Positions 1-8,526 of a stretch of 64,000 nucleotides of DNA are shown here, piece after piece. The DNA lies in assembly GCF_965227785.1 (NCBI RefSeq), contig NZ_OZ245785.1, forward strand, positions 1,116,001 to 1,180,000. Reading direction: 5' to 3'. The translations under genes and the position numbers were made by a program. Positions within the stretch are counted from its first letter, which is position 1. Every line of letters begins with the position of its first letter. The stretch is from Gracilimonas sp965227785. Its GTDB lineage: Bacteria; Bacteroidota; Rhodothermia; Balneolales; Balneolaceae. The notes beneath the pieces were generated by a model, which worked only from the letters and a program-made list of their open reading frames with translations, was not told the origin of the DNA and did not search any database.

Positions 1-1
1 A

Positions 2-856
2 CTGGGTAAGTACAAAAAGACCCTCAAACCGGGTTTTCATTTTTTGATTCCCTTTGTTGACCGGCCGGCATACAGTCAGGAAATGCGGGAGCAAGTACTG
101 GATGTACCAAGCCAAACCTGTATCACCAAAGACAATATTGAAGTTGCCGTTGATGGTTTGGTTTACCTCAAAGTGATGAACTCCCATAAGGCCAGCTACG
201 GCATCTCCGATTACCAGGCAGCAGCTGTGAATCTTGCCCAAACCACCATGCGGAGCGAAATCGGTAAAATGACCCTGGATGACACCTTCTCGGAACGGGA
301 AAAGATGAACGAAAACATTGTTCGTGAAATCGACAAGGCTGCAGACCCTTGGGGCATTAAAGTGATGCGTTACGAGATAAAGAATATCCGGCCATCCGGT
401 GAGATCGTGGATACGATGGAACGGCAGATGGAAGCTGAACGTGCAAAGCGAGCTGAGATTACTAACTCTGAAGGGCACCGCCAGGCACGTATCTATGAGT
501 CGGAAGGTGAACAACAGAGCCAGGTATTGATTTCTGAAGCGCAAAGACAACGCAGGATTAATGAAGCCAAAGGTCGGGCTAAAGAAATTGAGCTGGTTGC
601 CAATGCAACAGCCAAAGGTCTTCGGAGGGTAGCAGAAGCCATTGAAAAACCCGGCGGTGAACTGGCCGTTAAAACCAAACTGGTTGAACAGTACATCAAG
701 CAATTCGGGAATATCATCCAAAATTCAAACGTGTCTGTTTTGCCTACCGAAACGGCCAACCTTAAAACCTTTTTTGAAGGGGTAAGCACCATCAGTGATC
801 ACACTAAAGATCCAGCAAGTAAAAGAACCCGAACATCTAATAAAGGAGAGCAATAA
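2..856 (+). CDS. SPFH/band-7 (stomatin-like) protein, 5' end outside window
   Basis: The reading frame is open from the first bases of the window. The codons before the possible TTG at 44 read LGKYKKTLKPGFHFLIPFVD, which aligns with residues of the next gene, so the gene begins upstream of the window. The product is a membrane-anchored SPFH (stomatin/prohibitin/flotillin) scaffold protein: a band-7 domain, then an Ala/Glu/Lys/Arg-rich coiled-coil stretch (EAERAKRAEITNSEGHRQAR) and a C-terminal oligomerisation region. Such proteins form large rings in the inner membrane and modulate membrane proteases or microdomains. It lies 2 nt upstream of a paralogue, so the two are an operon and probably hetero-oligomerise, like HflK/HflC, although the sequence looks more stomatin/QmcA-like. 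The N-terminal membrane anchor cannot be seen. Family call is secure; the partner is inferred. Confidence 0.9.
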   Translation: MGKYKKTLKPGFHFLIPFVDRPAYSQEMREQVLDVPSQTCITKDNIEVAVDGLVYLKVMNSHKASYGISDYQAAAVNLAQTTMRSEIGKMTLDDTFSEREKMNENIVREIDKAADPWGIKVMRYEIKNIRPSGEIVDTMERQMEAERAKRAEITNSEGHRQARIYESEGEQQSQVLISEAQRQRRINEAKGRAKEIELVANATAKGLRRVAEAIEKPGGELAVKTKLVEQYIKQFGNIIQNSNVSVLPTETANLKTFFEGVSTISDHTKDPASKRTRTSNKGEQ

Positions 857-858
857 TT

Positions 859-1794
859 ATGGAAATCATGGAGACAATCAGTCAGGTTTTATTAGGTGCA
901 TTTTCGGTTTATGTGATGTACAAATTTATTCGTTCGCTGCGGCTGGTACCTAACCAGTATGCGTACATTGTAGAGCGGTTGGGGAATTATCAGAAAACAC
1001 TTGGCCCGGGTTTTCACGCCCTCATCCCTTTTGTTGATAAAGTGGTTTACAAGCAGGATCTGCGTGAAGAAACCATTGAGGTAGAACCCCAGGAATGCTT
1101 CACCAAAGACAACGTGAAGGTTGAAGTAGATGGAGTCATTTACCTTAGTGTTATGGATCCTGTAAATGCCAGTTATGGAGTAACTAACTACCGTTATGCT
1201 GCCGTACAGCTGGCTCAAACTACTACACGATCGGTACTGGGTAACATGGAGCTGGATCAAACCTTTGAAGAACGTGCTGCCATGAGCCGTGAAGTGGTAA
1301 GTGTACTCAGCGAAGTAGAACAGCTTTGGGGGATAAAAGTACACCGGTATGAGATCAAGAACATTCTAACCCCCCGCACCGTCCAGAAAGCTATGGAGCG
1401 GCAGATGACCGCTGAACGGGATCGACGGGCTATTATAGCAACCTCTGAAGGTGTGAAAGGCTCTAAAGTGAATGATGCCGAAGGTATGAAAGCCGAAATC
1501 ATCAATATTTCTGAAGCTGAGATGCAACGGCGAATCAACGAAGCTGAAGGTCAGGCAGAAGAAATATTAGCGATTGCCGAAGCAACCGCTAAATCCATTG
1601 AAGAAATTGCGGGAGCCCTCGCCCAACCTAAAGGGACCGAAGCAATGCGACTACAGCTTTCTGAGCAATACCTGGAGGTTCTATCGGGACTGGGTCGCGA
1701 TGAAAACAGCGTGATTCTGCCTAAAGATATCTCGAACTATGATGCCATCATGGAGGGATTATCACTTGGTGAAATAACCGTTAAAAAAAAGTGA
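859..1794 (+). CDS. SPFH/band-7 (stomatin/QmcA-like) protein
   Basis: 311 residues. One N-terminal hydrophobic segment (about residues 6-24) anchors the protein, followed by the SPFH domain (from about RLVPNQYAYIVERLGNYQ to residue 190), an AE-rich coiled coil with SEAEMQRRINEAEGQAEEI, and a C-terminal tail. It is a clear paralogue of the upstream gene (shared PGFH-LIPFVD and ECFTKDNVKVEVDGVIY-type blocks), suggesting tandem duplication. The ATG at 859 is preceded by an aaaggagag ribosome-binding site overlapping the end of the upstream gene. Expected role: inner-membrane scaffold controlling protease or membrane-protein behaviour. No nfeD gene, a common partner, is visible here, but the upstream side is cut off. 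A strong terminator follows. Confidence 0.92.
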   Translation: MEIMETISQVLLGAFSVYVMYKFIRSLRLVPNQYAYIVERLGNYQKTLGPGFHALIPFVDKVVYKQDLREETIEVEPQECFTKDNVKVEVDGVIYLSVMDPVNASYGVTNYRYAAVQLAQTTTRSVLGNMELDQTFEERAAMSREVVSVLSEVEQLWGIKVHRYEIKNILTPRTVQKAMERQMTAERDRRAIIATSEGVKGSKVNDAEGMKAEIINISEAEMQRRINEAEGQAEEILAIAEATAKSIEEIAGALAQPKGTEAMRLQLSEQYLEVLSGLGRDENSVILPKDISNYDAIMEGLSLGEITVKKK

Positions 1795-1824
1795 AGCAGA
1801 TCCATAGAACCGTTTAACTATTTC

Positions 1825-1860
1825 AGGGCAATTCATAAATCATGAATTGCCCTTTTTTAT
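1825..1860 (+). terminator. intrinsic terminator after SPFH pair
   Basis: A perfect 12-bp stem (agggcaattcat, 1825-1836, pairing with atgaattgccct, 1842-1853) with a 5-nt loop is followed by a run of T. It lies 30 nt after the second SPFH gene and ends that operon. Confidence 0.9.
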
Positions 1861-1928
1861 TATTTATATTCTTTCCCGCTGACAGAGCCACTACTTACAA
1901 CTAATAATTCACTACAAAAAATCAGGAA

Positions 1929-3665
1929 ATGAACGCATTAGATTCGGCTGTACAAAATAAAATCAACGCTTGGTTAGAAGGAAGTTATGACGATGACACA
2001 AAAGCAGCTATCCGGCAAAAACTGGATGAAAAGAAATTTGATGAACTGACGGATGCGTTCTACAAAGACCTGGAATTTGGCACCGGCGGACTTCGTGGCA
2101 TTATGGGAATTGGTTCCAACCGGGTTAATAAATATACCTTTGGAATTGCCACTCAGGGGCTCAGCAATTTCCTGAAGAAAGAATACCCTGACAAGGAACT
2201 GAAAGTAGCAATTGCTCACGACTGCCGAAATAATTCCGGGAAGCTGGCTAAAGTAGTGGCTGATGTGTTTTCAGCAAATGGTATCAAAGTGTTCTTTTTC
2301 GATGCCCTCCGCCCTACCCCTGAACTTTCGTTCGCTATCCGGGAATTAGACTGCCAAAGCGGGGTGATGCTTACGGCCTCTCATAACCCTAAAGAGTATA
2401 ACGGATATAAAGCCTATGATGCCAACGGAGGCCAGTTTGTATATCCATACGACAACATGGTGATGGAGGAAGTTCAAAAAATCAGCAGCATCGATGAAGT
2501 CAATTTTAAGGGAAATGAAGAGCTTATTGAAGTAATTGGCCAGAATATGGACGAAAAGTATCTAAAGGCATTGGCTGATTTGTCGGTTTCAAAGGATGCT
2601 ATAGAAAGACAGAAAGACCTGAAAATCGTTTTCTCCCCCATTCATGGCACCTCCCGTAAGCTGGTTCCGGATGTGCTGGAAAGATACGGCTTCGAAAATA
2701 TCACGCTGGTTGAGGAGCAGATGACGGTTGATGGTGACTTCCCTACGGTTGTTTATCCAAACCCGGAAGAGAAAGAAGCTCTGAACATGGCCCTGGAAAA
2801 AGCCAAAGAAATTGATGCCGACCTCGTAATGGCAACCGACCCTGATGCGGATCGGGTTGGAATTGCCGTAAAAAACATGAACGGAGAATTTGTGCTATTA
2901 AACGGTAATCAGACCGGCTCTCTCATTATCAATTATATGCTTACCGCCTGGGAAGAGGCCGGAAAAATCACGGGAAATGAATACATCGTTAAGACTATTG
3001 TGACTTCCTATCTTATCGACCGCATTGCAAAAGCCAAAGGAGTTGAATGCTTTAATACTCTAACGGGCTTCAAATATATTGGCGAGTTGATGACACAACT
3101 TGAAGGCAAAAAGCAGTTTATCGCCGGAGGAGAAGAAAGCTACGGATACCTGATTGGAGATCACGTTAGAGACAAAGACGCTGTTGTTTCCTGTGCCATC
3201 ATTGCTGAAATGACGGCTTTCTATAAAGATCAGGGAACCAGCTTATACGAGGCCATGCTGGATATGTATGTTGAACATGGACTATTCCGAGAAAATCTGG
3301 TTTCGGTTATCAAAAAAGGAAAATCAGGCGCGGAAGAAATTCAACAAATGATGATGAACTTCAGAGCAAATCCTCCTAAGAAATTAGGCGGTTCCCAGGT
3401 GGTGACTGTTAAAGATTATCAAACGGCCAAAGAGAAAAATATTTCTACCGGTGAGATTACAGATATTGACCTCCCGAAATCGAATGTTCTGCAGTTTATT
3501 ACAGAAGACGGGGCTATCGTTTCGGCAAGGCCTTCGGGTACGGAGCCTAAAATCAAGTTCTACTGCAGCGTGAATACCAACCTGATGAGTGCAGAAGATT
3601 ACAACCAGGTAGCCGCTACACTCGACAAAAAAATCGAGATGATGATTGAAGGACTGAAGAGCTAA
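1929..3665 (+). CDS. phosphoglucomutase/phosphomannomutase (alpha-D-phosphohexomutase)
   Basis: 578 residues, the usual length of the long bacterial phosphoglucomutase/PgcA type. The enzyme interconverts hexose 1- and 6-phosphates in the cytosol, linking glycolysis with glycogen, cell-wall and nucleotide-sugar synthesis. All four signature motifs are present: the phosphoserine loop TASHNPKEYNGYK (about residue 150), the Mg2+ loop DPDADRVG (about 304), the sugar-binding GGEESYGYLIGDHVRDKD (about 398-415) and the phosphate-binding RPSGTEPKIKFY (about 533). The N-terminal KFDELTDAFYKDLEFGTGGLRG is typical of this subfamily. The gene stands alone between a terminator and a 178-bp gap. Substrate preference (glucose versus mannose) cannot be told from motifs. 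Confidence 0.95.
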   Translation: MNALDSAVQNKINAWLEGSYDDDTKAAIRQKLDEKKFDELTDAFYKDLEFGTGGLRGIMGIGSNRVNKYTFGIATQGLSNFLKKEYPDKELKVAIAHDCRNNSGKLAKVVADVFSANGIKVFFFDALRPTPELSFAIRELDCQSGVMLTASHNPKEYNGYKAYDANGGQFVYPYDNMVMEEVQKISSIDEVNFKGNEELIEVIGQNMDEKYLKALADLSVSKDAIERQKDLKIVFSPIHGTSRKLVPDVLERYGFENITLVEEQMTVDGDFPTVVYPNPEEKEALNMALEKAKEIDADLVMATDPDADRVGIAVKNMNGEFVLLNGNQTGSLIINYMLTAWEEAGKITGNEYIVKTIVTSYLIDRIAKAKGVECFNTLTGFKYIGELMTQLEGKKQFIAGGEESYGYLIGDHVRDKDAVVSCAIIAEMTAFYKDQGTSLYEAMLDMYVEHGLFRENLVSVIKKGKSGAEEIQQMMMNFRANPPKKLGGSQVVTVKDYQTAKEKNISTGEITDIDLPKSNVLQFITEDGAIVSARPSGTEPKIKFYCSVNTNLMSAEDYNQVAATLDKKIEMMIEGLKS

Positions 3666-3843
3666 ACTCTTATCTCCTTCAGGATTCGTGATTTATCAGG
3701 ATGGGCAAGCAAACCTATCAGGTCTTTACTTTCTTAGTAAAACCTTATTAATTATTTGGAGTGATACACAACTTCTGTGGAACACCACAAGTCTGATTTT
3801 GTTGTATTAGTACACATCAATATAAATTAAAGAGGTTACTATT

Positions 3844-4989
3844 ATGAGTGTAGTGAAAAGAGATACCATTGAGAAGCTTATCAATGAAACCAAAGACATA
3901 AACGTCACTATTTTTTTACCAACTCATAAAACCGGCGAAGAAGGCAAGCAAGATGCCATTCGACTTAAGAATCTTATCCAAAAAGCAAAAAATGAACTCA
4001 TAGAAAAAGGCTGGCAGGAGAATAGAGCTGATGAACTCTTTCAACAGGTTCAGTCTAAAACCGAAGAGAATCAGTTCTGGCTGCATCAGGATAAAGGCTT
4101 AGCTTTATACATCAACGAAGATTATTTCGACTATTTTAAAATTCCGGTTAGCCCCGAAGAAAATTATTATATCGCCGAAAACTTTTTAATTACTCCCCTG
4201 TTGGAGCTTCAGAATCACCACGGTATTTACCATGTACTGATGTTGAGTCAGAATGAGACCAAAATGTATAAGATTGCCCCTGATGTAACTACCAAAGTTG
4301 AATTTGAAAGTGTACCCACCAGCATGGAAGAGCACCTCAAGTATCATGTGCATGAGCGTTCAATACAGCAACATACTGGTACTTCCGGTAAAAATGCTAT
4401 GTATCATGGGCAAGGTGGAGATACCAATGAGGATGACAAGGAGTTGGAGCTGTTTGTCAAGCACATTGAGAACAAGGTTACCAAATATCTGAAAAAAGAA
4501 AATGGTCCGCTTATTCTTGCCGGACCAGAAAAAATGGTTGCCTACTATAAAAAGGCTAACAAATATTTCAATGTGCTACCCAAAACCATGACCGGAAACT
4601 TCGATAATAAATCGGCTCAGGAAATTGCTGATGAATCCTGGGAGATTGCCAAAGACTATTTCCAGGAAGCTATTCATAGCGACATCGAAAGATTCAACAA
4701 CCTACAGGGAAGTGAACTAATTTCTACCGAAATAGATGAGATTGTAAAAAGTGCTTATTACGGTAAGGTGGATACCTTATTTGTCCCAATGGGACATCGC
4801 CAGTTCGGTGTGTTCCATCCTGATGAAAACCGGGTGGATATGTCAGAATCACTTAATGGTGAAGCGGTAGACCTGATTAACTATGCGGCCATTTCGGCTA
4901 TCCGTACCGGAAGCACTTTGTATGGATTGCCACAGGCAGAAGTTCCTAAGAATTCAGGGCTGGCTGCCATTTATCGCTATAAAAGCTAA
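3844..4989 (+). CDS. baeRF3-type bacterial eRF1/archaeal release factor-like protein
   Basis: 381 residues, soluble, no signal peptide. The opening (SVVKRDTIEKLINETKDINV, then TIFLPTHKTGEEGKQDAIRL) and the central block FLITPLLELQNHHGIYHVLM match what is known of baeRF3, one of the bacterial families related to domains of archaeo-eukaryotic peptide release factor eRF1. Members are thought to act on stalled ribosomes or in stress, but no reaction is established. A ribosome-binding agagg lies 9-10 nt before the ATG at 3844. The gene is monocistronic, with a 178-bp upstream gap (containing the small hairpin tgtgg-aaca-ccaca) and a terminator after it, consistent with independent, perhaps stress-linked, control. 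The family call rests on motif memory; function is unassigned. Confidence 0.75.
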   Translation: MSVVKRDTIEKLINETKDINVTIFLPTHKTGEEGKQDAIRLKNLIQKAKNELIEKGWQENRADELFQQVQSKTEENQFWLHQDKGLALYINEDYFDYFKIPVSPEENYYIAENFLITPLLELQNHHGIYHVLMLSQNETKMYKIAPDVTTKVEFESVPTSMEEHLKYHVHERSIQQHTGTSGKNAMYHGQGGDTNEDDKELELFVKHIENKVTKYLKKENGPLILAGPEKMVAYYKKANKYFNVLPKTMTGNFDNKSAQEIADESWEIAKDYFQEAIHSDIERFNNLQGSELISTEIDEIVKSAYYGKVDTLFVPMGHRQFGVFHPDENRVDMSESLNGEAVDLINYAAISAIRTGSTLYGLPQAEVPKNSGLAAIYRYKS

Positions 4990-5007
4990 CGTAACTCTTA
5001 TTAACTC

Positions 5008-5043
5008 AGGCCGGGATGAATAACTGTTCTTTCCGGCCTTTCT
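5008..5043. terminator. hairpin terminator between convergent genes
   Basis: aggccgg (5008-5014) pairs with ccggcct (5033-5039), followed by a T-rich stretch. It lies between the baeRF3-type gene (plus) and the GAF sensor gene (minus), so it can serve both strands. The loop is long (18 nt), which lowers certainty. Confidence 0.6.
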
Positions 5044-6250
5044 ATTTTCTGGTAGCCAATACCGGTAGTTCTATATCGAACCGGTTTCCGCAGTCACCTT
5101 CATCGGAAATTGAAAAACTCCCACCCACTTTCTTCAATAATTGATGAATAGCACGAAGATTAATAGACGTTACTTTTTGATCGGATTCAATATCGGTATT
5201 GAAAACCTGCCTGATTTGGTCATTCGTTAATTTAGACCCCGTATTCTTAATGGTGATTAACAAGTGATTTGAACCAGAAGCACACTTGTATTCCTGCCTC
5301 ACCATAATCATCTCTCCGGGCAACGTAAACCGGATCACGATCGAAATCAGATTACCTATTACAGGTAGTATATTCTTTTGGGGAAAGGGCATATCCTCGC
5401 ATTGCGGGTGATTTGCAATTGTGAGGTCAATGTCATGGATATCGGCCTGAGATTTGTACAACTCACTTAGTTTGGTTTTCAGGCTAATCAAAGTGAGCTC
5501 ATTGTTTTTTGGATTTCGCTTTTCCTTCTTTCTTTTATAGGCCAGCCTTTTTGTGGCGATTTCCAGTAAATTATTTCCTGCTTTTTCAATCAAATCAAGG
5601 TAGCGAATTATATCACTTACCTTTTCATCTGAATCCTCTTCTCTAATAAGCTGGACCAATCCAATGATACCCCCAATAGGTCCTCGAATATCATGATTGA
5701 GCCTCCTCCTGAAATTATAGCCTGCAGTTAGCCTGCTTTCTAATTCCATTTTTCTTTTGCGAGCTTCGAGACGTTCAACTATCTCATCAGAAATAATCCT
5801 GAGCTGTTCGGCTTTGTCGGGGCTGATTTCTTTGTTATCAGCGTCCAGCATACACAATGCTCCTATTCTAAATCCATTTTGACTGATGAGAGGTACTCCA
5901 TAATAGTATTTCAATCTTTGTGGATAGGATATATAGTCGCTATCTCGAAACCTTCTATCTTCACTGAGGTCTTTTACCTCTAAAGCATCTTCATTAAGAA
6001 TAGTGTATTGGCAAATGCCTTCTTCTCTCGGCATTTGGTGTACATCCAGACCGTATGAAGAGACGGTCCACTGAGTGAATGAGTCAATGAGGTTTATAAG
6101 GCAGATCTCAGTTTGGGCAACTTTTGCAGCCAGCTTTGTTAAACCTTTAAGGGAATTACTTAACTGAAAATAATCTAAATCAAATGTTGACAGTTCTACA
6201 ATTCGCTCAAATTCCCTGTCCGGGACTGGATTCATTACACTGGTTTCCAT
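5042..6250 (-). CDS. GAF-domain sensor histidine kinase-like protein with degenerate ATPase domain
   Basis: 402 residues, no membrane segment. A GAF domain occupies about residues 25-165 (LINLIDSFTQWTVSSYGLD, then a GVPLISQNGFRIGALCMLD block), followed by a HisKA-like helix pair with the H-box LNHDIRGPIGGIIGLVQL (about 184-202), then a HATPase-like C-terminus. The phospho-acceptor His is present, but the ATP-binding signatures are eroded: the N-box second Asn is missing (GNLISIVIRFT), the D-x-G box reads IKNTGSK, and no GLGL G2 box is visible before GGSFSISDEG. Known GAF-HisKA proteins autophosphorylate; this one probably cannot bind ATP normally. It could be a phosphotransfer or binding partner for another kinase. 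No response regulator is adjacent. Confidence 0.75.
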   Translation of the reverse strand: METSVMNPVPDREFERIVELSTFDLDYFQLSNSLKGLTKLAAKVAQTEICLINLIDSFTQWTVSSYGLDVHQMPREEGICQYTILNEDALEVKDLSEDRRFRDSDYISYPQRLKYYYGVPLISQNGFRIGALCMLDADNKEISPDKAEQLRIISDEIVERLEARKRKMELESRLTAGYNFRRRLNHDIRGPIGGIIGLVQLIREEDSDEKVSDIIRYLDLIEKAGNNLLEIATKRLAYKRKKEKRNPKNNELTLISLKTKLSELYKSQADIHDIDLTIANHPQCEDMPFPQKNILPVIGNLISIVIRFTLPGEMIMVRQEYKCASGSNHLLITIKNTGSKLTNDQIRQVFNTDIESDQKVTSINLRAIHQLLKKVGGSFSISDEGDCGNRFDIELPVLATRK

Positions 6251-6332
6251 GCGTACACTAATTTATTCTATAGAGTACCAGTGTTATCGAACAAATGACT
6301 AAAATCTTAAGCGTTTATTGACAGGTTGATGC

Positions 6333-7451
6333 TCAGAGAAGTTCAAAATTCTTTCCTGCTTTTTGCAGTACTACTCCATCCATTTCCAGCTGAAGAAGGG
6401 AAACCAATAACCGGCTGGTATTCACTCCAATGGCATCGCTTAAATCATCTACCTGATAGGGTTTTTCTTCCAACGCCTCACAGATTTTTATGGCTGTCTC
6501 ATCCAGCTCTTTATCGCGCCAACTTACTTTTTTTTCTTCCCGAACTGATGACTCCGCGGAATGTTCTATGGGCAACTCTTCCAGTATATCGTCTACCGTT
6601 TGTACTAATTTGGCGGCCCCTCTCTTAATCAGGTAATTACATCCGGTTCCGGATGGGGTGCCCAGCGGGTGTGGTACTGCAAACACTTCACGGTTTTGGT
6701 CCAGCCCCAGGTCAGCTGTAATCATACTGCCTCCCTTCAGGCCCGATTCCACCACCAGAACTCCCAGGCTCATCCCACTTACGATCCGATTGCGGACTGG
6801 GAAGTTGCCGGCATCGGGATTGGTGCCTAAAGGAAATTCGGTAATCACAGCTCCACCTGATTTAACAATCTGATTCGCTAAATCAGCATTCTTTCTTGGA
6901 TACAGGTTGTCAATTCCGGAACCTAACACAGCAACGGTTGGAGCCTCATACTCTATGGCAGTTTGGTGAGCTATGGAATCAATCCCATAAGCCAGTCCAC
7001 TGAAAATGCACAGTCCTTGTTCAGCTAATTCACCGGTCAGCTTCTTTGCCATATTTCGCCCGTAAGCGGATGTATTTCGGGTACCGACAACGGCTACGCC
7101 CGGTTTGGACAGAGCTTCAGGATTTCCTTTAATCCAGAATAAAGCGGGTGGATCATAAATCTGTTTTAACAATGGTGGGTACTCTGGATCAGCCAGAGTT
7201 ATAATTTCAGCTCCGGTTTTATCTGTTTTTTCCAATAAGTGATCTACTTTCTCCCAGTCATCAAAAGAAAGGATAGAAAGAGCCGATGCTTCTCCTATAC
7301 CTTCAACAGATCTGAGCTTACGTTTCCCAAGATCAAAGATTTCCTCAGGTTCATCGATGTTTTTAAGCAGTTTATAAATGCGCCGGCTTCCAAACCCCGG
7401 TATCAAGCTCAGCGCTACCAATACCCTATGTTTCTTCTTTTTCTTTCCCAT
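6333..7451 (-). CDS. dprA: DNA-processing protein DprA (Smf)
   Basis: 372 residues, the usual DprA length. DprA binds incoming single-stranded DNA during natural transformation and loads RecA. Domains: an N-terminal SAM/HhH-like part (LIPGFGSRRIYKLLK and LRSVEGIGEASA, residues 1-65), the Rossmann-fold core starting VAVVGTRNTSAYGR (about 115) with AVLGSGIDNLYPRKN, FPLGTNPDAGNFPVRNRIVS and GSMITADLGLDQNREVFAVP, and a C-terminal winged-helix domain (PYQVDDLSDAIGVNTSRLL). The start codon lies inside the 3' end of obg (26-nt overlap), so translation is probably coupled. The very basic MGKKKKK start has no better alternative. A competence gene suggests the organism may be transformable. Confidence 0.95.
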   Translation of the reverse strand: MGKKKKKHRVLVALSLIPGFGSRRIYKLLKNIDEPEEIFDLGKRKLRSVEGIGEASALSILSFDDWEKVDHLLEKTDKTGAEIITLADPEYPPLLKQIYDPPALFWIKGNPEALSKPGVAVVGTRNTSAYGRNMAKKLTGELAEQGLCIFSGLAYGIDSIAHQTAIEYEAPTVAVLGSGIDNLYPRKNADLANQIVKSGGAVITEFPLGTNPDAGNFPVRNRIVSGMSLGVLVVESGLKGGSMITADLGLDQNREVFAVPHPLGTPSGTGCNYLIKRGAAKLVQTVDDILEELPIEHSAESSVREEKKVSWRDKELDETAIKICEALEEKPYQVDDLSDAIGVNTSRLLVSLLQLEMDGVVLQKAGKNFELL

Positions 7452-8424
7452 GTTGAATGTATTCCCATAGTTTCTCTCTCAGCTCATCTACCCCATGACC
7501 AGTGGCTGACGAAATAGGAATAACGGGAATTTCATCATCAAAGTGAAGTTCTTCTTCTAACTCAAACCCTTGTTTTAAATCCATCTTGGTGATTGCCAGA
7601 ATACGTGGCTTATCGAGCAAATCTTTCCTGTAAGATCTGAGCTCATTCAACAATGCCTCATATTCATACTTGATATCCGTCATAACACTCACCATGAAAA
7701 GCAGCACATTATTACGTTCTATATGCCGGAGAAACTGAATCCCCAGCCCTTTTCCTTCATGGGCCTCTTCAATGATTCCAGGGATATCTGCCATCACAAA
7801 ACTCCGAAAGTCATCGAATTTGACCACTCCGAGGTTAGGCTCCAGCGTAGTAAAAGGATAGTCCGCAATTTTTGGTTTGGCATGAGACAAAGCTGAAAGC
7901 AAAGTGCTTTTGCCTGCATTTGGGAAGCCAACCAGACCTACTTCTGCAATAAGCTTAAGCTCCAGTTCAACGGATCTTTCTTCCCCTGGTTTTCCTTCCT
8001 GAGCATGCTGTGGTGTTTGATTAGTTGAGCTTCGAAAATGCCAGTTACCCAAACCACCCTTGCCGCCTTTAGCGATTACCAATTTTTCTTCGTGATCGGT
8101 AATCTCTCCCAGCCTCTCTTTGGTGTCAGCATCAAAGACAACCGTACCGAGCGGAACTTCCAGGATTTCATCTTCACCCGACGCGCCGGAGCTTTTACTT
8201 TTAGCCCCATTCTCTCCGTTTCCGGCTTTCACATATTTCCTATAGCGGAGATCAAGTATGGTATTCAGCTGTTCATTCCCAACCAGAATAACGTCACCAC
8301 CTTTGCCACCATCTCCTCCATCAGGGCCTCCTTTTGGGACATATTTTTCCCTTCTGAAATGAGCGGAGCCATCTCCGCCCCTTCCGGCCGTTACATAGAT
8401 TTTAGCGTAATCAGCAAAGCGCAT
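7426..8424 (-). CDS. obg: GTPase Obg/CgtA
   Basis: 332 residues. Obg is an essential GTPase of 50S ribosome assembly and stringent-response control. The glycine-rich Obg fold spans residues 1-158 (KGGPDGGDGGKGG). The G domain shows G1 GFPNAGKS (166-173), the switch region ADYPFTTLEPNLGVV, G3 DIPGIIEEAHEGKGLG, G4 ITKMDL and G5 SSATGHGVDEL. The optional C-terminal OCT domain is absent; the protein stops soon after G5 with a charged KEKEET tail, as in many Bacteroidota. It is followed by the overlapping dprA. Upstream is a separate peptidase gene 100 nt away. Confidence 0.97.
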   Translation of the reverse strand: MRFADYAKIYVTAGRGGDGSAHFRREKYVPKGGPDGGDGGKGGDVILVGNEQLNTILDLRYRKYVKAGNGENGAKSKSSGASGEDEILEVPLGTVVFDADTKERLGEITDHEEKLVIAKGGKGGLGNWHFRSSTNQTPQHAQEGKPGEERSVELELKLIAEVGLVGFPNAGKSTLLSALSHAKPKIADYPFTTLEPNLGVVKFDDFRSFVMADIPGIIEEAHEGKGLGIQFLRHIERNNVLLFMVSVMTDIKYEYEALLNELRSYRKDLLDKPRILAITKMDLKQGFELEEELHFDDEIPVIPISSATGHGVDELREKLWEYIQHGKEKEET

Positions 8425-8526
8425 ATAAGAATTTAACCGTTATGGGTTAGTACTTTTCCTTTGTTGTTTCCGGCATTTATACCAACTCCGAATGCTCGGG
8501 GTTTTGGAAAAGTTTGATAATTAGAT

